Positions 54,150 to 63,976 of a DNA stretch of 64,000 nucleotides are shown piece by piece. Every line of letters starts with the position of its first letter. Within the stretch, counting starts at the first letter, position 1. The stretch comes from Pontibacter harenae. GTDB lineage: Bacteria; Bacteroidota; Bacteroidia; Cytophagales; Hymenobacteraceae. The stretch is taken from positions 24,518 to 88,517 of the forward strand of contig NZ_JAJJWH010000019.1 in NCBI RefSeq assembly GCF_020907245.1, in the 5' to 3' direction. A program made the translations under genes and the position numbers. The notes below the pieces were generated by a model. That model had not been told where the DNA came from. It searched no databases and saw nothing but the letters and a program-made list of their open reading frames with translations.

Positions 54150-55931
54150 CTAAATCGCTTTGGCTTTTTCCTTCAGCCAGGTCAACTCGTCTTCTTGCAA
54201 ATGCGGGCCAAGCTTTTCGACTACTGTTTTGTTGTACTTGTTTAGCCAATCAATATGGTGCTGCTCCAGCAGCTCTTTCTTCACTGGTTTTGTATCGATA
54301 AGCGCATAAGTCAGCGTTTCGAAAGTGTAAAACACGGCAAAATCATTCACCTCATCAGTTATCGTTAGCACCAGATTTTCGATGCGGATACCATGGGAAC
54401 CTGGGCGGTAAACACCTGGCTCTACCGAAGAAATCATCCCTAATTCAATATCAATCGGAGTTGGGCTAGGGTTAAGTACATGCGGCCCTTCGTGTACATT
54501 CAGGAAGAAACCAACACCATGCCCTGTTCCGTGGCCATAGTTGCGGGCATAGTCCCAGAGTGGTTTGCGTGTGATGGCATCAATCTGGTAACCACGCGTG
54601 CCTTTCGGAAAACGTGCTGTAGAACCGTCTATCGTTCCTTTCAGCACTAAGGTATAATCTATGCTTTCTTCTTCTGTCAGGTTGCCCAGCGACACAACAC
54701 GTGTGATATCAGAAGTTCCTGTTTTGTATTGTCCACCTGAGTCAAGCAGGAAAAGTCCATCTGCTTTTAGCTCCACGTCGCTTTGTTCGGTAGCTCTGTA
54801 ATGCGGCAAGGCACCGTGTGCCTTGTAGCCAGCTATGGTATCAAAGCTCGGCCCTACAAAATCCTCCTGCTCAGCCCTAAACTGCAACAGCTGCTCTTCA
54901 GCAGACAATTCTGTAACTTTAGTTTTACCTATATTTTCGTCCAGCCACTTAAAGAAACGTGTTACAGCCACACCATCTTTGACCATGGTTTTACGTATGT
55001 TAGCTATTTCCACCTCGTTTTTAACAGCTTTGAAGAAAGTGGTAGGGTTTGTTTCCTGCACTACACGCACCGAAGCAGGCAATAACTTGAAAAGCGCAAA
55101 ACAGTTGCGTTTCGGATCGACAAGTATGGATGAGTCTTCAGGTAAGCTAGCCAGAGCAGTTTCTACAGCTTCGTACGGCTGTAGCTCCACTCCTGCCTCC
55201 TGTAGCTGGTTTCTGTCTCCTTCGTTTAACTTATCTGAATCTATAAACAATATGGCTTTATCTTGATTAACCAGTGCAAAGCAAAGCACCACAGGATTGC
55301 ACTTCACGTCGCTGCCTCGCAAGTTAAACAGCCAGGCTAAATCATCTAAAGAAGAAATCAGATTGTAGTCGGAGAGATGCTTTTTGAGTGCGCCACGCAA
55401 TTCTGCTAATTTTGCTGCTGTAGCTTTGCCTGTTGTTTCCTCTCCTAAAATATAAGCTGGCGCCATTGGCAAAGAAGGCCGCCCCTCCCAAATCGGGTTG
55501 AGGTAATCGCGGTCGGTAGCAAACTCAAAATTCAACGGCTTTAGCTGCTGCTCTAAAAGCTGCGCTAATCCTACAGAAATAAGTTTAGCATCGAAGGCAA
55601 TAGTACCGCCGTTCTCAAATTTCTCAGCCAGCCACTCAATGTACTCTGGCGCATGCTGCACCTTCATCTTCACTAGCTCAAAGCCACTACCTTCCAGCTG
55701 CTCGTTTGCCTGCACAAAATAGCGGGCATCGGTCCAGAGGCCTGCAAAATCTTCTGTTATAACTAATGTACCTGCTGAGCCAGTAAAACCCGAGGCAAAG
55801 AAAATGCTTTTGTATCTATCTGGTACATATTCACTTATATGCGGGTCGGCAGACGGAATAAGGTAGGCGCTTACACCTTCTTCTTTCATCTGGCTACGAA
55901 TTGCTGCTAGCTTCTCTGTATAGGTCATCAT
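54150..55931 (-). CDS. Xaa-Pro aminopeptidase (M24B)
   Basis: Removes N-terminal residues preceding proline. From the MM at 55931/55928 it is about 593 aa, matching the long three-domain eukaryote-like aminopeptidase P. Two creatinase-like N-terminal domains (SAYLIPSADPHISEYVPDRY, FASGFTGSAGTLVI) precede the pita-bread catalytic domain. Metal ligands are visible: the two Asp in LDSGGQYKTGTSDITR, the His in GHGTGHGVGFFLNVHEGPH, and the Glu residues in SSVEPGVYRPGSHGIRIENL. A longer start at 55982 adds 17 residues without family match. Cytosolic, single gene. Confidence 0.93.
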   Translation of the reverse strand: MMTYTEKLAAIRSQMKEEGVSAYLIPSADPHISEYVPDRYKSIFFASGFTGSAGTLVITEDFAGLWTDARYFVQANEQLEGSGFELVKMKVQHAPEYIEWLAEKFENGGTIAFDAKLISVGLAQLLEQQLKPLNFEFATDRDYLNPIWEGRPSLPMAPAYILGEETTGKATAAKLAELRGALKKHLSDYNLISSLDDLAWLFNLRGSDVKCNPVVLCFALVNQDKAILFIDSDKLNEGDRNQLQEAGVELQPYEAVETALASLPEDSSILVDPKRNCFALFKLLPASVRVVQETNPTTFFKAVKNEVEIANIRKTMVKDGVAVTRFFKWLDENIGKTKVTELSAEEQLLQFRAEQEDFVGPSFDTIAGYKAHGALPHYRATEQSDVELKADGLFLLDSGGQYKTGTSDITRVVSLGNLTEEESIDYTLVLKGTIDGSTARFPKGTRGYQIDAITRKPLWDYARNYGHGTGHGVGFFLNVHEGPHVLNPSPTPIDIELGMISSVEPGVYRPGSHGIRIENLVLTITDEVNDFAVFYTFETLTYALIDTKPVKKELLEQHHIDWLNKYNKTVVEKLGPHLQEDELTWLKEKAKAI

Positions 55932-56258
55932 TAAATTCTTCGGTGAAAAAGGCAAATTATAAAAAGATGAGGAGAAATGCATGTTTCAAGAAGTATCCCA
56001 CACTCTAGCCACAAGTACACCTTATAACTTAAGCACAATTACTAGAAACAACACAATATTTGTTTAGTCATAATTTATCAATAGCTTATCATACTTAAAA
56101 TGTTTAAACAAACATCCAGAAAAAGACAAGCAACAGGCATACAAACAAACCTAAAAAGGCCACAATTAACTTTATAGCAAAAAAATAATGACTTTGATAT
56201 AACGAGGAAACCAAATTTCCATAACTTTACACGCATAGCACATTCTTAATTAGTTTAT
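55932..56258. other. AT-rich intergenic region
   Basis: About 325 bases between divergent genes. A TAACTTTA near 56223-56230 is a near match to the -7 consensus, 29 bases before the Hpt gene start. Otherwise nothing recognised. Confidence 0.4.
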
Positions 56259-56669
56259 ATGCACACAGATAAAGAGAGAGAGGAACAGGACAACACTTCA
56301 GCAGCACAAGTGCAATTAAAGAACGTCTGTGATTTTGCTTATATTGACAGAATGTCGAGTGGTAACAAAGACTTTAAGAAAGAAATTATAAAGCTGTATT
56401 TGCAGCAGGTACCAGAAGAGCTACTGAAATTACAAACAGCCATTATTACAGGAGATAAGGCAGGTATAAAAGGCATTGCACACAAATTAAAGTCATCTGT
56501 TTCTTTGCTCGGGGCAGAAAGTGTGGCAACTAGGCTTAAAGCGCTGGAACTTCTGTCTGCATCAGAAACCGTGAGAACTGAAGATTTTTTACAAATATTT
56601 AAGGAGCTAGAAGAGCTGAACGATCGTGCTATAGAAGAAGAGCTGCTTCCCCTTTTGTATAATGATTAG
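56259..56669 (+). CDS. Histidine phosphotransfer (Hpt) domain protein
   Basis: 136-aa single-domain phosphorelay intermediate. The phospho-acceptor is His75 in GIAHKLKSSVSLLGA, the standard Hpt signature (H-x-x-K-S/G), in a four-helix bundle spanning about 30-130. The first 25 residues are charged and disordered. It receives phosphate from a hybrid kinase and passes it to a receiver; no kinase gene is nearby. It is the first gene of a five-gene operon with a stand-alone receiver 45 bases downstream. Confidence 0.9.
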   Translation: MHTDKEREEQDNTSAAQVQLKNVCDFAYIDRMSSGNKDFKKEIIKLYLQQVPEELLKLQTAIITGDKAGIKGIAHKLKSSVSLLGAESVATRLKALELLSASETVRTEDFLQIFKELEELNDRAIEEELLPLLYND

Positions 56670-56714
56670 CAGAAAAGCATAACGATTATCATTATCACCC
56701 TTAATTTACTGACC

Positions 56715-57086
56715 ATGAGAATTCTTGTTGTTGAAGACGATGAAATGATTCTACGAACTCTGGAGTTTAGATTGAAGAAGGATGGCTACGAAGTAACTGC
56801 AGCAAGAACAGGAAAAGAGGCGCTGGAAAAGTTAAAGTCAAACACTTTTGACTTGGTAATTACAGACCTTATGTTACCTTTTGTAACGGGTATGGAAGTA
56901 CTGTCTTTTGCTAAAGCCACCTTCACCGATTTACCCGTGATCGTGCTTTCTGGTTCCGATGAAGAAGGCACCATTATGGACGCTTTTAAACTAGGTGCCG
57001 ATGACTTTATAGCAAAACCATTTAGCCCAGGCGAGCTTACACTCAGGGTAAAGCGCCTTTTAGTTCGCCACACAGCAAGAGGATAA
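56715..57086 (+). CDS. Stand-alone response regulator receiver
   Basis: 123 aa, only a receiver domain (CheY-like): acidic pair in VVEDDE (residues 6-11), phospho-acceptor Asp51 in VITDLML, Ser in VLSGSDEE and Lys in FIAKPFSPGEL. There is no output domain, so it probably acts by binding a partner. Its stop codon overlaps the start of the YaiO-family gene (TAATG), indicating translational coupling with the envelope genes downstream. A likely interpretation is that the phosphorylated receiver controls the glycosyltransferase complex directly (inference). Confidence 0.93.
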   Translation: MRILVVEDDEMILRTLEFRLKKDGYEVTAARTGKEALEKLKSNTFDLVITDLMLPFVTGMEVLSFAKATFTDLPVIVLSGSDEEGTIMDAFKLGADDFIAKPFSPGELTLRVKRLLVRHTARG

Positions 57087-58330
57087 TGACACCCCTACGG
57101 TACTTCCTAGGTTTGTGCCTTTTGGTAGCTTGCACTGCTTTGCCAGGCACAGCTTCTGCGCAGCAGCATATCCTGAACGCAGATTCTTTGCTTGTTCAGG
57201 CACAGCAACAGGCACAGGCAGGCAAGTATAACAACAGCCGCAAAATGGCGCAGCAGGTTTTAGCTGTAGCTCCTCATTATTCCGATGCTATTGTATTGAT
57301 TGGCAGAACCTATGCCTGGCAGCACAAAGCTGACTCTGCAAGAATAGTTCTATTGCCGCTTGTGCAGCAGGAACCACCCCACCAGGGAGCGCTATTGGCG
57401 CTAGCTGATGTGGAATTATGGGCAGGTGATCCTGAACAATCGCTACAGCATGCGCAACAAGGTTTAGCGGCTACACCTACTTCTGTTCCGCTACAGCTGG
57501 CAATGGCTCGTGCGCTGCGCGACCTGAAAAGGTACAAGGAAGCTAATGAACTTCTAAAATCGGTAGTAGCAGCACAACCACAGAATGAAGTGGCTTCGGC
57601 TCTTCTAGAACAAATGGTTGATGCTAACTTAACACATCGGCTGAAGGTAGAGCACCAAACAACTTTTTTTACTGATAACGCGACAGAATCTTGGCAATTA
57701 AGCCAACTAGAATACACTCATTTGGCACCTAAGGCAAAGTTTATTGCAAGGGTAAGCCGTGCACAGCGGTATTCTCAGCAAAGTCTGCAAGGTGAACTGG
57801 AAGCTTACCCACAGCTAGGCAAAAGCACTTATGCTTATATCAATGCTGGTATTTCAGATAACAACCTTTTCCCGACATACCGTACTGGTGCCGAAATCTA
57901 CCAGTTACTACCTTTCAAGCTAGAAGCATCTGTTGGAGCGAGAACCTTGTTTTTTCCTTCTCAAACAGTGGTACTTTATACAGGACATTTGGGCAAGTAT
58001 TTCGGCAAGCAGTGGATTGCCTTCAGACCATTTTTTCAAAAGCAGCACGACGGTTGGCAAACAACAGGCATTCTACAACTAAGGCAATATTTTAAACAGG
58101 AAGACGAGCATATCACGCTTGTACTATCTAAAGGAAGTACGCCGTTCTCGTTGGTTGGCTTTGAGGAGATAGCAAGGCTAGATGCTACCCGTGTGGGGCT
58201 GGAGAGCCAGTTTAGGTTAAGCAAGAGGTACTTAGCTGGTGCTACACTGATGTATGAACGGGAAGAATACACATCCGAAGCGCATCGCAATCGCATCACA
58301 ACAGGTTTGTTTGTTCAGGCAAAATTTTAG
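57086..58330 (+). CDS. YaiO family outer-membrane beta-barrel protein with TPR repeats
   Basis: 414 aa. Signal peptide 1-25 (LPGTASAQ). Residues 30-185 consist of TPR-like helical repeats (AQAGKYNNSRKMAQQVLAV, ALADVELWAGDPEQSLQHAQ). From about 190 to the end alternating strands form a YaiO-type barrel: HRLKVEHQTTFFTDN, SWQLSQLEYTHL, SVGARTLFF, a final strand ending in Phe (GLFVQAKF), as outer-membrane barrels do. By analogy with other TPR-barrel proteins paired with glycosyltransferases it may export a polysaccharide. Coupled to the receiver gene upstream; the HEAT protein gene starts 3 bases after its stop. Confidence 0.88.
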   Translation: MTPLRYFLGLCLLVACTALPGTASAQQHILNADSLLVQAQQQAQAGKYNNSRKMAQQVLAVAPHYSDAIVLIGRTYAWQHKADSARIVLLPLVQQEPPHQGALLALADVELWAGDPEQSLQHAQQGLAATPTSVPLQLAMARALRDLKRYKEANELLKSVVAAQPQNEVASALLEQMVDANLTHRLKVEHQTTFFTDNATESWQLSQLEYTHLAPKAKFIARVSRAQRYSQQSLQGELEAYPQLGKSTYAYINAGISDNNLFPTYRTGAEIYQLLPFKLEASVGARTLFFPSQTVVLYTGHLGKYFGKQWIAFRPFFQKQHDGWQTTGILQLRQYFKQEDEHITLVLSKGSTPFSLVGFEEIARLDATRVGLESQFRLSKRYLAGATLMYEREEYTSEAHRNRITTGLFVQAKF

Positions 58331-58333
58331 CGT

Positions 58334-59431
58334 ATGGATAGACTCTACAAACTACAGGACCATTTTGCAGACATACCCGAAACAGTAGAGATTATTCTAC
58401 TTGTTTCGCTTTTCTTTCTGTCCGTTGCTTTCGGGCTTTTTCTGGTTATACTTTTGAGCAGGTTAAAAGATGGCTGGAAATACAGGCGAAGCAGATGGAT
58501 GGGAAAAAAGTCTCAGCAGTTAATTACGGCCTATATGTTTGATGACGAGTGGCCACGGGAACGCACGATACGCTTTCGTGTAAAAAAGCTAAACAATGGC
58601 TTTAACCGACAGGTATTCCTGGAGAGTCTGATATCGCTAAGCCAAAATCTTATTGGCGAATCAGCCGAAAGACTAAGTGTTTTGTACGAGGAACTTGGCC
58701 TGCACCAACATTCTAAATACAAGCTTTACTCTAACTCCTGGGACGTAATTGCCAAAGGAATCTGCGAACTGGCCGAAATGGGCATGCAACAGGATCTTGA
58801 CTTGATTCGTTCTTTCATTAACCACTCCCACCCCATTCTACGGTCAGAGGCACAAGTAGCTTTGATCAGGTTGGAGAAGGACGCACCATTCGCTTTCTTG
58901 AACCAACTTTCTGAACCGCTACTAGGATGGCAGCAAATGCAATTGGCCAGAGCTGCACATAAAGCGCATTTAGAAAACTTACCTGCTTTTGAGCAATGGT
59001 TAAGCAACGAAGAAGAAACTATCGTTGTTTTTTGCCTTCGCATGATAGTGCAATATGCCCAACACAATGCTGTACCAAAGCTTTTGGAACTACTAGACCA
59101 TCCTTCAGCAGAACTTCGCAGGGAGGTACTTGTCGCCATCAGGCAGTTAGAAGCTTTTGAGGCGACAGAAAAACTGTTGGAAATCTATAGCCATGAAACT
59201 CCTGAAAACAAGATGGAGATTCTAAAGACGCTACCAGCTATAACACTAGAAGACAACTTTGCCTTTTACGAAAGAGTTTTGCTTGAAAGCGACCGAAACC
59301 TACAGCTAGCAGCTGCAAGGGCTATGATTAAAAGCGGCGGAAAAGGAAAGGCTATACTTTCTGGAATTAAAGACGATTTGCAACATGCGCTGCATTCTGT
59401 GGCTGCCTTTGCACTTGACCCAAGAATATGA
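58334..59431 (+). CDS. Membrane-anchored HEAT-repeat protein
   Basis: 365 aa. One membrane helix at about 18-40 (IILLVSLFFLSVAFGLFLVILL) followed by a basic segment (KYRRSRWMGKK), so the rest is probably cytosolic. Residues 85-360 form HEAT/Armadillo-like helical pairs: LIRSFINHSHPILRSEAQVALIRL, LLELLDHPSAELRREVLVAIRQL, and AARAMIKSGGKG. HEAT solenoids are scaffolds; here it could bridge the receiver and the glycosyltransferase. The gene overlaps the next by 4 bases (ATGA). Confidence 0.88.
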   Translation: MDRLYKLQDHFADIPETVEIILLVSLFFLSVAFGLFLVILLSRLKDGWKYRRSRWMGKKSQQLITAYMFDDEWPRERTIRFRVKKLNNGFNRQVFLESLISLSQNLIGESAERLSVLYEELGLHQHSKYKLYSNSWDVIAKGICELAEMGMQQDLDLIRSFINHSHPILRSEAQVALIRLEKDAPFAFLNQLSEPLLGWQQMQLARAAHKAHLENLPAFEQWLSNEEETIVVFCLRMIVQYAQHNAVPKLLELLDHPSAELRREVLVAIRQLEAFEATEKLLEIYSHETPENKMEILKTLPAITLEDNFAFYERVLLESDRNLQLAAARAMIKSGGKGKAILSGIKDDLQHALHSVAAFALDPRI

Positions 59432-60869
59432 GCGAGCTTATAAGGTCTTATATCGGGGAAACAGCTACTTTTTTTAACTACCTGGTGCTGTATTACGCCA
59501 TTGGGATATGCGCTAGTTATGTTATACTGGCGCTAATATCGGCTTTTGCCATGGCCAACTATAAAAAGCGAAACAGCTTTGTAGATTACCGTTCCATTCT
59601 TTCTTCAAAGTTTGCTCCTTCGGTATCACTTATAGCTCCCGCCTACAACGAATCTATGACCATAGTAGACAATGTGCGCTCGCTTCTGACGCTGCACTAC
59701 AATAACTGCGAGGTTATTATAGTAAACGACGGCAGCAAAGACAACACCATGCAGCTGCTTATTGAGGCGTACGAACTGGAGAAAGTAGATTATGTACTGA
59801 ACGAGCAAGTAGCAACCAAACCTGTACGTGGCATTTATAAAGCTAAGAACCCAGCTCACCACAAGCTGGTAGTGGTAGACAAGGAAAATGGCGGCAAGGC
59901 TGATGCTCTGAATGTTGGCATCAATGTATCTGTGAACAAACTTATTGCCTGTATAGATGTAGATTGTGTGCTGGAACCAGATTCTTTGCTGAAACTGGTG
60001 AAGCCGTTTAAGGAAGAGGAGCGAAAAGTTATTGCTACTGGAGGCGTAATCAGGATTGCCAATTCTTGCGAAGTAGAAGATGGACGTTTGATTCGTGTGC
60101 ACGTGCCAGACAAGTTTATAGCCCGTGTACAGGTACTGGAGTATTTCAGGGCTTTTCTGATGGGGCGAATGGCATGGGCTCACCTCGACGGCTTACTACT
60201 GATTTCGGGCGCGTTTGGCATGTTCGATAAGGAAACGGTGATACGCGCAGGCGGCTACAACCACAACACAGTAGGCGAAGACATGGAACTGCTCGTAAGA
60301 ATGCGGCGCCTGATGTACGAAGAAAAAATGCCCTGCAAAGTTGCCTTTATACCCGATCCGCTCTGCTGGACAGAGGCCCCACAAACCTGGGACATCTTAA
60401 AGCGGCAACGTAACCGCTGGACCAGAGGCACCGCCGAAACACTTATGCTGCACCGTAAAATGATTCTGAACAAACGCTATGGTATTCTAGGTTTGGTTAG
60501 TCTGCCGTTATGGGTGCTCTTCGAGTGGCTGGCACCTCTTATAGAATTCTTCGGAATGATATTTTTTGTTTTGTCAGCTATCCTAGGTTTTGCCAACTGG
60601 CCCTTTTTCTTTTCATTTCTGGCGCTGATTTACTCTTTTGCTATCATGAACTCACTTTTCGCCATCCTATCCTTTTCGAAGAGCATTCTTACAAACAGTA
60701 CAAGCGACCTAAACACATGCTAAGCCTGATTGGAACAGCGCTGCTGGAGCCGTTCCTGTACCACCCTGTCACTGTTTGGGCAGCCGTACAAGGCAACTAC
60801 GATTTAATTACGGGCAAGAAAAGCTGGGGAGAAATGACTAGAACAGGGTTTGCTCAGAAGGCACAGTAA
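59428..60869 (+). pseudogene. Processive family 2 glycosyltransferase, frameshifted near the 3' end
   Basis: Inner-membrane polysaccharide synthase of the PgaC/HasA/NodC type. An N-terminal helix pair, then SLIAPAYNES, VNDGSKDNT, the D-x-D at residues 177-179 (CIDVDC), GEDMELLVRM and QRNRW at 327-331 (Q-x-x-R-W) form a complete active site. Further helices follow. The frame then breaks near 60671: the annotated end (SFSKSILTN...) is unlike the family, while the other frame reads LFEEHSYKQYKRPKHMLSLIGTALLEPFLYHPVTVWA to the stop at 60869. One missing C (CCC read as CC) restores about 481 aa. All catalytic motifs precede the break, so even the truncated form might act. Last gene of the five-gene operon. 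Confidence 0.88.
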
Positions 60870-60908
60870 GCAGCTTAACTGAATCCAAAATAGATGCTCT
60901 ACTCTCAT

Positions 60909-62543
60909 TTAAACTTTCATAAAACATTTATTGCTGCTTGTTCTTTCGCTCATAATTGATTTTAGATGATCAGCAAGCATCAATGATTGTGCAACGACGG
61001 TTAAAGTAGGATTCGCATGGCTACTTGTAGGGAAAGTAGAAGAGCTTGCTACAAATAGGTTATCTATACCAAAAACTTTTGAATTCTTATCTACAACGCC
61101 ATTTTTTGGATTGTCTGACATTTTTGTAGTTCCTATGTGGTGCGCATAAGAGTTATAATTACTTAGCAAGCCTTTTAGAAATTCCCGAAGACCTTCTTCT
61201 GTATAAACTGCTTCACCCACGCTACATTCTTTAAACCTTTTCATAAAGATATTGTGCGCGTTCACCAAAGACTCAATATCTCTATCGTTGAAAGCTATTT
61301 TTACTTTAGCTCTGTACATGCCAAAAGCATCTCGCTCTGTATCAGACAAACTGACCCTACTCTCCCTGTTTGGAGTCTGCTCAGCTTGAAACAATAATCC
61401 CCAATATGGACTATTCTTGGATGGAAGAAGACTGGGTAAACCTAAGTTATAAAAGTTACCAAACCCACGGGACATATAGTCAGCGCGCTTCGCTGCTTTC
61501 CGAAGTGAATCACGAAAACCTGTTTCAGAAACAAGAAGTTTGGCTGTATTATAGATTGAGGTAAAAGCAAAGCCTCTCTTATCTACACTTACTGGGTGCG
61601 ACAAATAAAAGATTGTGTTCATAAGCCTGTTCTCCTCCTGAGCAGCCTCTGTAAACCCCCAGCGTCTGCGACAGTAAACATCTTTGTCTTTCTCAAAACC
61701 GAACATGATGTTCTCCCTGTTATAAGGATTTATTTTGGCATAAGTGCCAACAATGTGGGTCATGTAATATCTTCCTACATTATCGTGCTGGTTACCTAAC
61801 CCATTCTGAAAGTACTCATTTTTAGAAGACAGCAGAAGTCTTGGATTTTCAATTCCACCAGCCGCAAGCACAAAATGGGCTGCTTCAATAGTTAACCTTT
61901 TTTTATCTGCTGCCACCTCAACATGTGTTATTCTATCGCTCCTTCCTGACATCTGGAACGACAATACATGAGCGTCTAACAAAACATGAATTGTTGAACT
62001 ACGCTCTAACTCGGCTCTATATTCTTTAGCAAAGCGTGTAGGAGGACTCCATCTTTCCAACAGCGAAGAATCAATCTCACCTGTGTCGAATCCTGGTATA
62101 ATTTCGTTCTGATGGTTTGGAAAAACTTGCCTGGCATTGAAGTTCAATTCTCCAATTTGGCACAAGTCACTTGCTTTAGAATAGTAAGGCTCGATTTCTT
62201 CGTATGAGATGGGCCACCCGCTTGCAGGCACCCAAAATCGATCTTTCAGATCAATAGGATCATAGGGAACGCATCTGCCTGACCAAACTGCTGAAGCACC
62301 ACCAAACTGCCGCCTACGCAATTGCTCTAGCGGTTCATGAGAACCTTTAGGCACTACCACTCCCTTATGTAAATCCTGAGCAGCCCTCGTCTCTGACCAA
62401 CCTCCCCCTGCAATCACTATTACTTTAAGAGAAGTTAAAGCAAGCTGCATAGCCATTGATATGGCCGCTGGACCTCCCCCAACAATACAAATGTCAGCAG
62501 ACAGGTTCTGCCCATGTAAAAGATGATTTTTCGATAGAATCAT
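60909..62543 (-). CDS. GMC family oxidoreductase
   Basis: 544-aa FAD-dependent alcohol or sugar oxidoreductase. FAD loop at residues 20-31 (IVGGGPAAISMA), RRRQFGGASAVWSGRCVPYD and HFVLAAGGIENPRLLL follow the glucose-methanol-choline pattern. The C-terminal domain has YAHHIGTTKMSDNPKNGVVDKNSKV and FVASSSTFPTSSHANPTLTVVAQSLMLADHL; the histidine in S-H-A-N-P is the catalytic base. No signal peptide, so cytosolic. It lies convergent to the glycosyltransferase gene. Substrate is unknown; sugar lactone or polyol oxidation is common for the family. Confidence 0.9.
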   Translation of the reverse strand: MILSKNHLLHGQNLSADICIVGGGPAAISMAMQLALTSLKVIVIAGGGWSETRAAQDLHKGVVVPKGSHEPLEQLRRRQFGGASAVWSGRCVPYDPIDLKDRFWVPASGWPISYEEIEPYYSKASDLCQIGELNFNARQVFPNHQNEIIPGFDTGEIDSSLLERWSPPTRFAKEYRAELERSSTIHVLLDAHVLSFQMSGRSDRITHVEVAADKKRLTIEAAHFVLAAGGIENPRLLLSSKNEYFQNGLGNQHDNVGRYYMTHIVGTYAKINPYNRENIMFGFEKDKDVYCRRRWGFTEAAQEENRLMNTIFYLSHPVSVDKRGFAFTSIYNTAKLLVSETGFRDSLRKAAKRADYMSRGFGNFYNLGLPSLLPSKNSPYWGLLFQAEQTPNRESRVSLSDTERDAFGMYRAKVKIAFNDRDIESLVNAHNIFMKRFKECSVGEAVYTEEGLREFLKGLLSNYNSYAHHIGTTKMSDNPKNGVVDKNSKVFGIDNLFVASSSTFPTSSHANPTLTVVAQSLMLADHLKSIMSERTSSNKCFMKV

Positions 62544-62902
62544 ATCTAGCTTATAAACTAAGATGTAAACAAGTTAGACTTGTAAATGGAAGAATTACAA
62601 AGGGCATAGTAGCACCTGTACAGCTTTAGAAATCATAATATAACACATTAGTTTCGAACACAAGCAGCTGTATATAGCACATCATAAATGTTTACAACAA
62701 AATCAAAAAGATTCTTCATATAATAGTATTTTTATAGTTGCACTCCTGCTTAAGCTTACCCAACCAAAGACTGACAGATAGACACCACCTAGCTTTTATT
62801 ATTTTCGGTTAGCACCTAATTTCCCTATATTAGGCAGTCAGATGCTAGTAGGTTTTCTAATTCGTTAGCATACTTAATTTATCGCCCTACGACTTAAATA
62901 AC
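62544..62902. other. Intergenic region between divergent genes
   Basis: About 360 bases, AT-rich, with promoters for the GMC oxidoreductase and GH88 genes expected. No convincing -7 box, repeat or small gene was found. Confidence 0.4.
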
Positions 62903-63976
62903 ATGTTGAAAAGACGTCTACCTATTAAAACGCTTCTGCTTGGCCTAGTTTCTTTTTATACTTCTTGCAGTAGTAGCGAACAAGCACAGCAGGATGCAAT
63001 GGCTACCTCAGCAGAGGTAGTGAACCTAGCAAACAATAACTTTGAAGATGCCGCCGCACAATACAAAGTGTTAATGGCAAGGCTGCCTCAAGACCGCTTC
63101 CCAAAAACATATCATGCCGAGCAGGATGAACTCGAAATAAGCGGTTCTGACTGGTGGTGCAGCGGCTTTTACCCAGGTACACTTTTATACTTGTACGAAG
63201 AGACAAAAGATCAGGCGTTGTACGATGAGGCGATGCGTATTATGCAGGTGCTGGAAAAAGAGCAGTACAACACCTCTACCCACGACCTCGGCTTTATGAT
63301 GTTCTGCAGTTTCGGCAACGCCAACCGTATCAGCCCAAAACCTGAGTATAAGCAAATACTATTAAATAGCGCCAAGTCGCTTTCTAGCCGTTATAATCCG
63401 CAAGTAAAAGCTATCCGCTCCTGGGATTCTGCTCCAGAGGATTTTTTGGTGATTATTGATAACATGATGAACCTAGAACTACTGTTCTGGGCTACCAAGG
63501 AGTCTGGAGATTCTACTTACTATGACATTGCTGTGACGCATGCCAACACCACCATGGAGCATCACTTCCGTCCTGATTATAGCACCTACCATGTTATAAA
63601 CTACAATCCTAACACAGGCGCTGTAACGCAGAAGAAAACGGCACAGGGAGCAGCCGATGAATCGGCTTGGGCAAGAGGTCAGGCATGGGGACTTTATGGC
63701 TATACCGTGATGTATCGCGAAACAAAAGACGAAAAGTATTTAGAACAGGCACAGCATATAGCCGATTTCCTGCTGAACCATGAAAATATGCCCCAAGATA
63801 AAATTCCCTACTGGGATTTTAACGCCCCCAACATTCCGAACGCAAAACGTGATGCGTCTGCCGCAGCCATCATAGCCTCTGCCTTTTTAGAACTAAGCAA
63901 GTACTCGGATGAGGAAAAAAGCCAGCACTATTTCTCTACAGCCGAAACAATCCTTCAAAATTTGGTACCTCTATAA
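62903..63976 (+). CDS. GH88 family glycoside hydrolase, C-terminus possibly incomplete
   Basis: Unsaturated glucuronyl hydrolase-like lipoprotein (signal LLLGLVSFYTSC). The alpha6/alpha6 barrel shows the GH88 marks: SDWWCSGFYPGTLLYL, THDLGFMMFCSFGN (catalytic Asp), SWDSAPEDFLVIIDNMMNLELL (second Asp), ADESAWARGQAWGLYGY and RDASAAAIIASAFLELS. It would remove the unsaturated uronic acid left by polysaccharide lyases. The frame stops after ILQNLVPL at 357 aa, some 40-50 residues short of typical members, which end in a conserved GS-x-P-x-G-x-E-I-D-V-P-L-type block. The window ends 24 bases later, so a frameshift near the stop cannot be judged. Confidence 0.82.
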   Translation: MLKRRLPIKTLLLGLVSFYTSCSSSEQAQQDAMATSAEVVNLANNNFEDAAAQYKVLMARLPQDRFPKTYHAEQDELEISGSDWWCSGFYPGTLLYLYEETKDQALYDEAMRIMQVLEKEQYNTSTHDLGFMMFCSFGNANRISPKPEYKQILLNSAKSLSSRYNPQVKAIRSWDSAPEDFLVIIDNMMNLELLFWATKESGDSTYYDIAVTHANTTMEHHFRPDYSTYHVINYNPNTGAVTQKKTAQGAADESAWARGQAWGLYGYTVMYRETKDEKYLEQAQHIADFLLNHENMPQDKIPYWDFNAPNIPNAKRDASAAAIIASAFLELSKYSDEEKSQHYFSTAETILQNLVPL

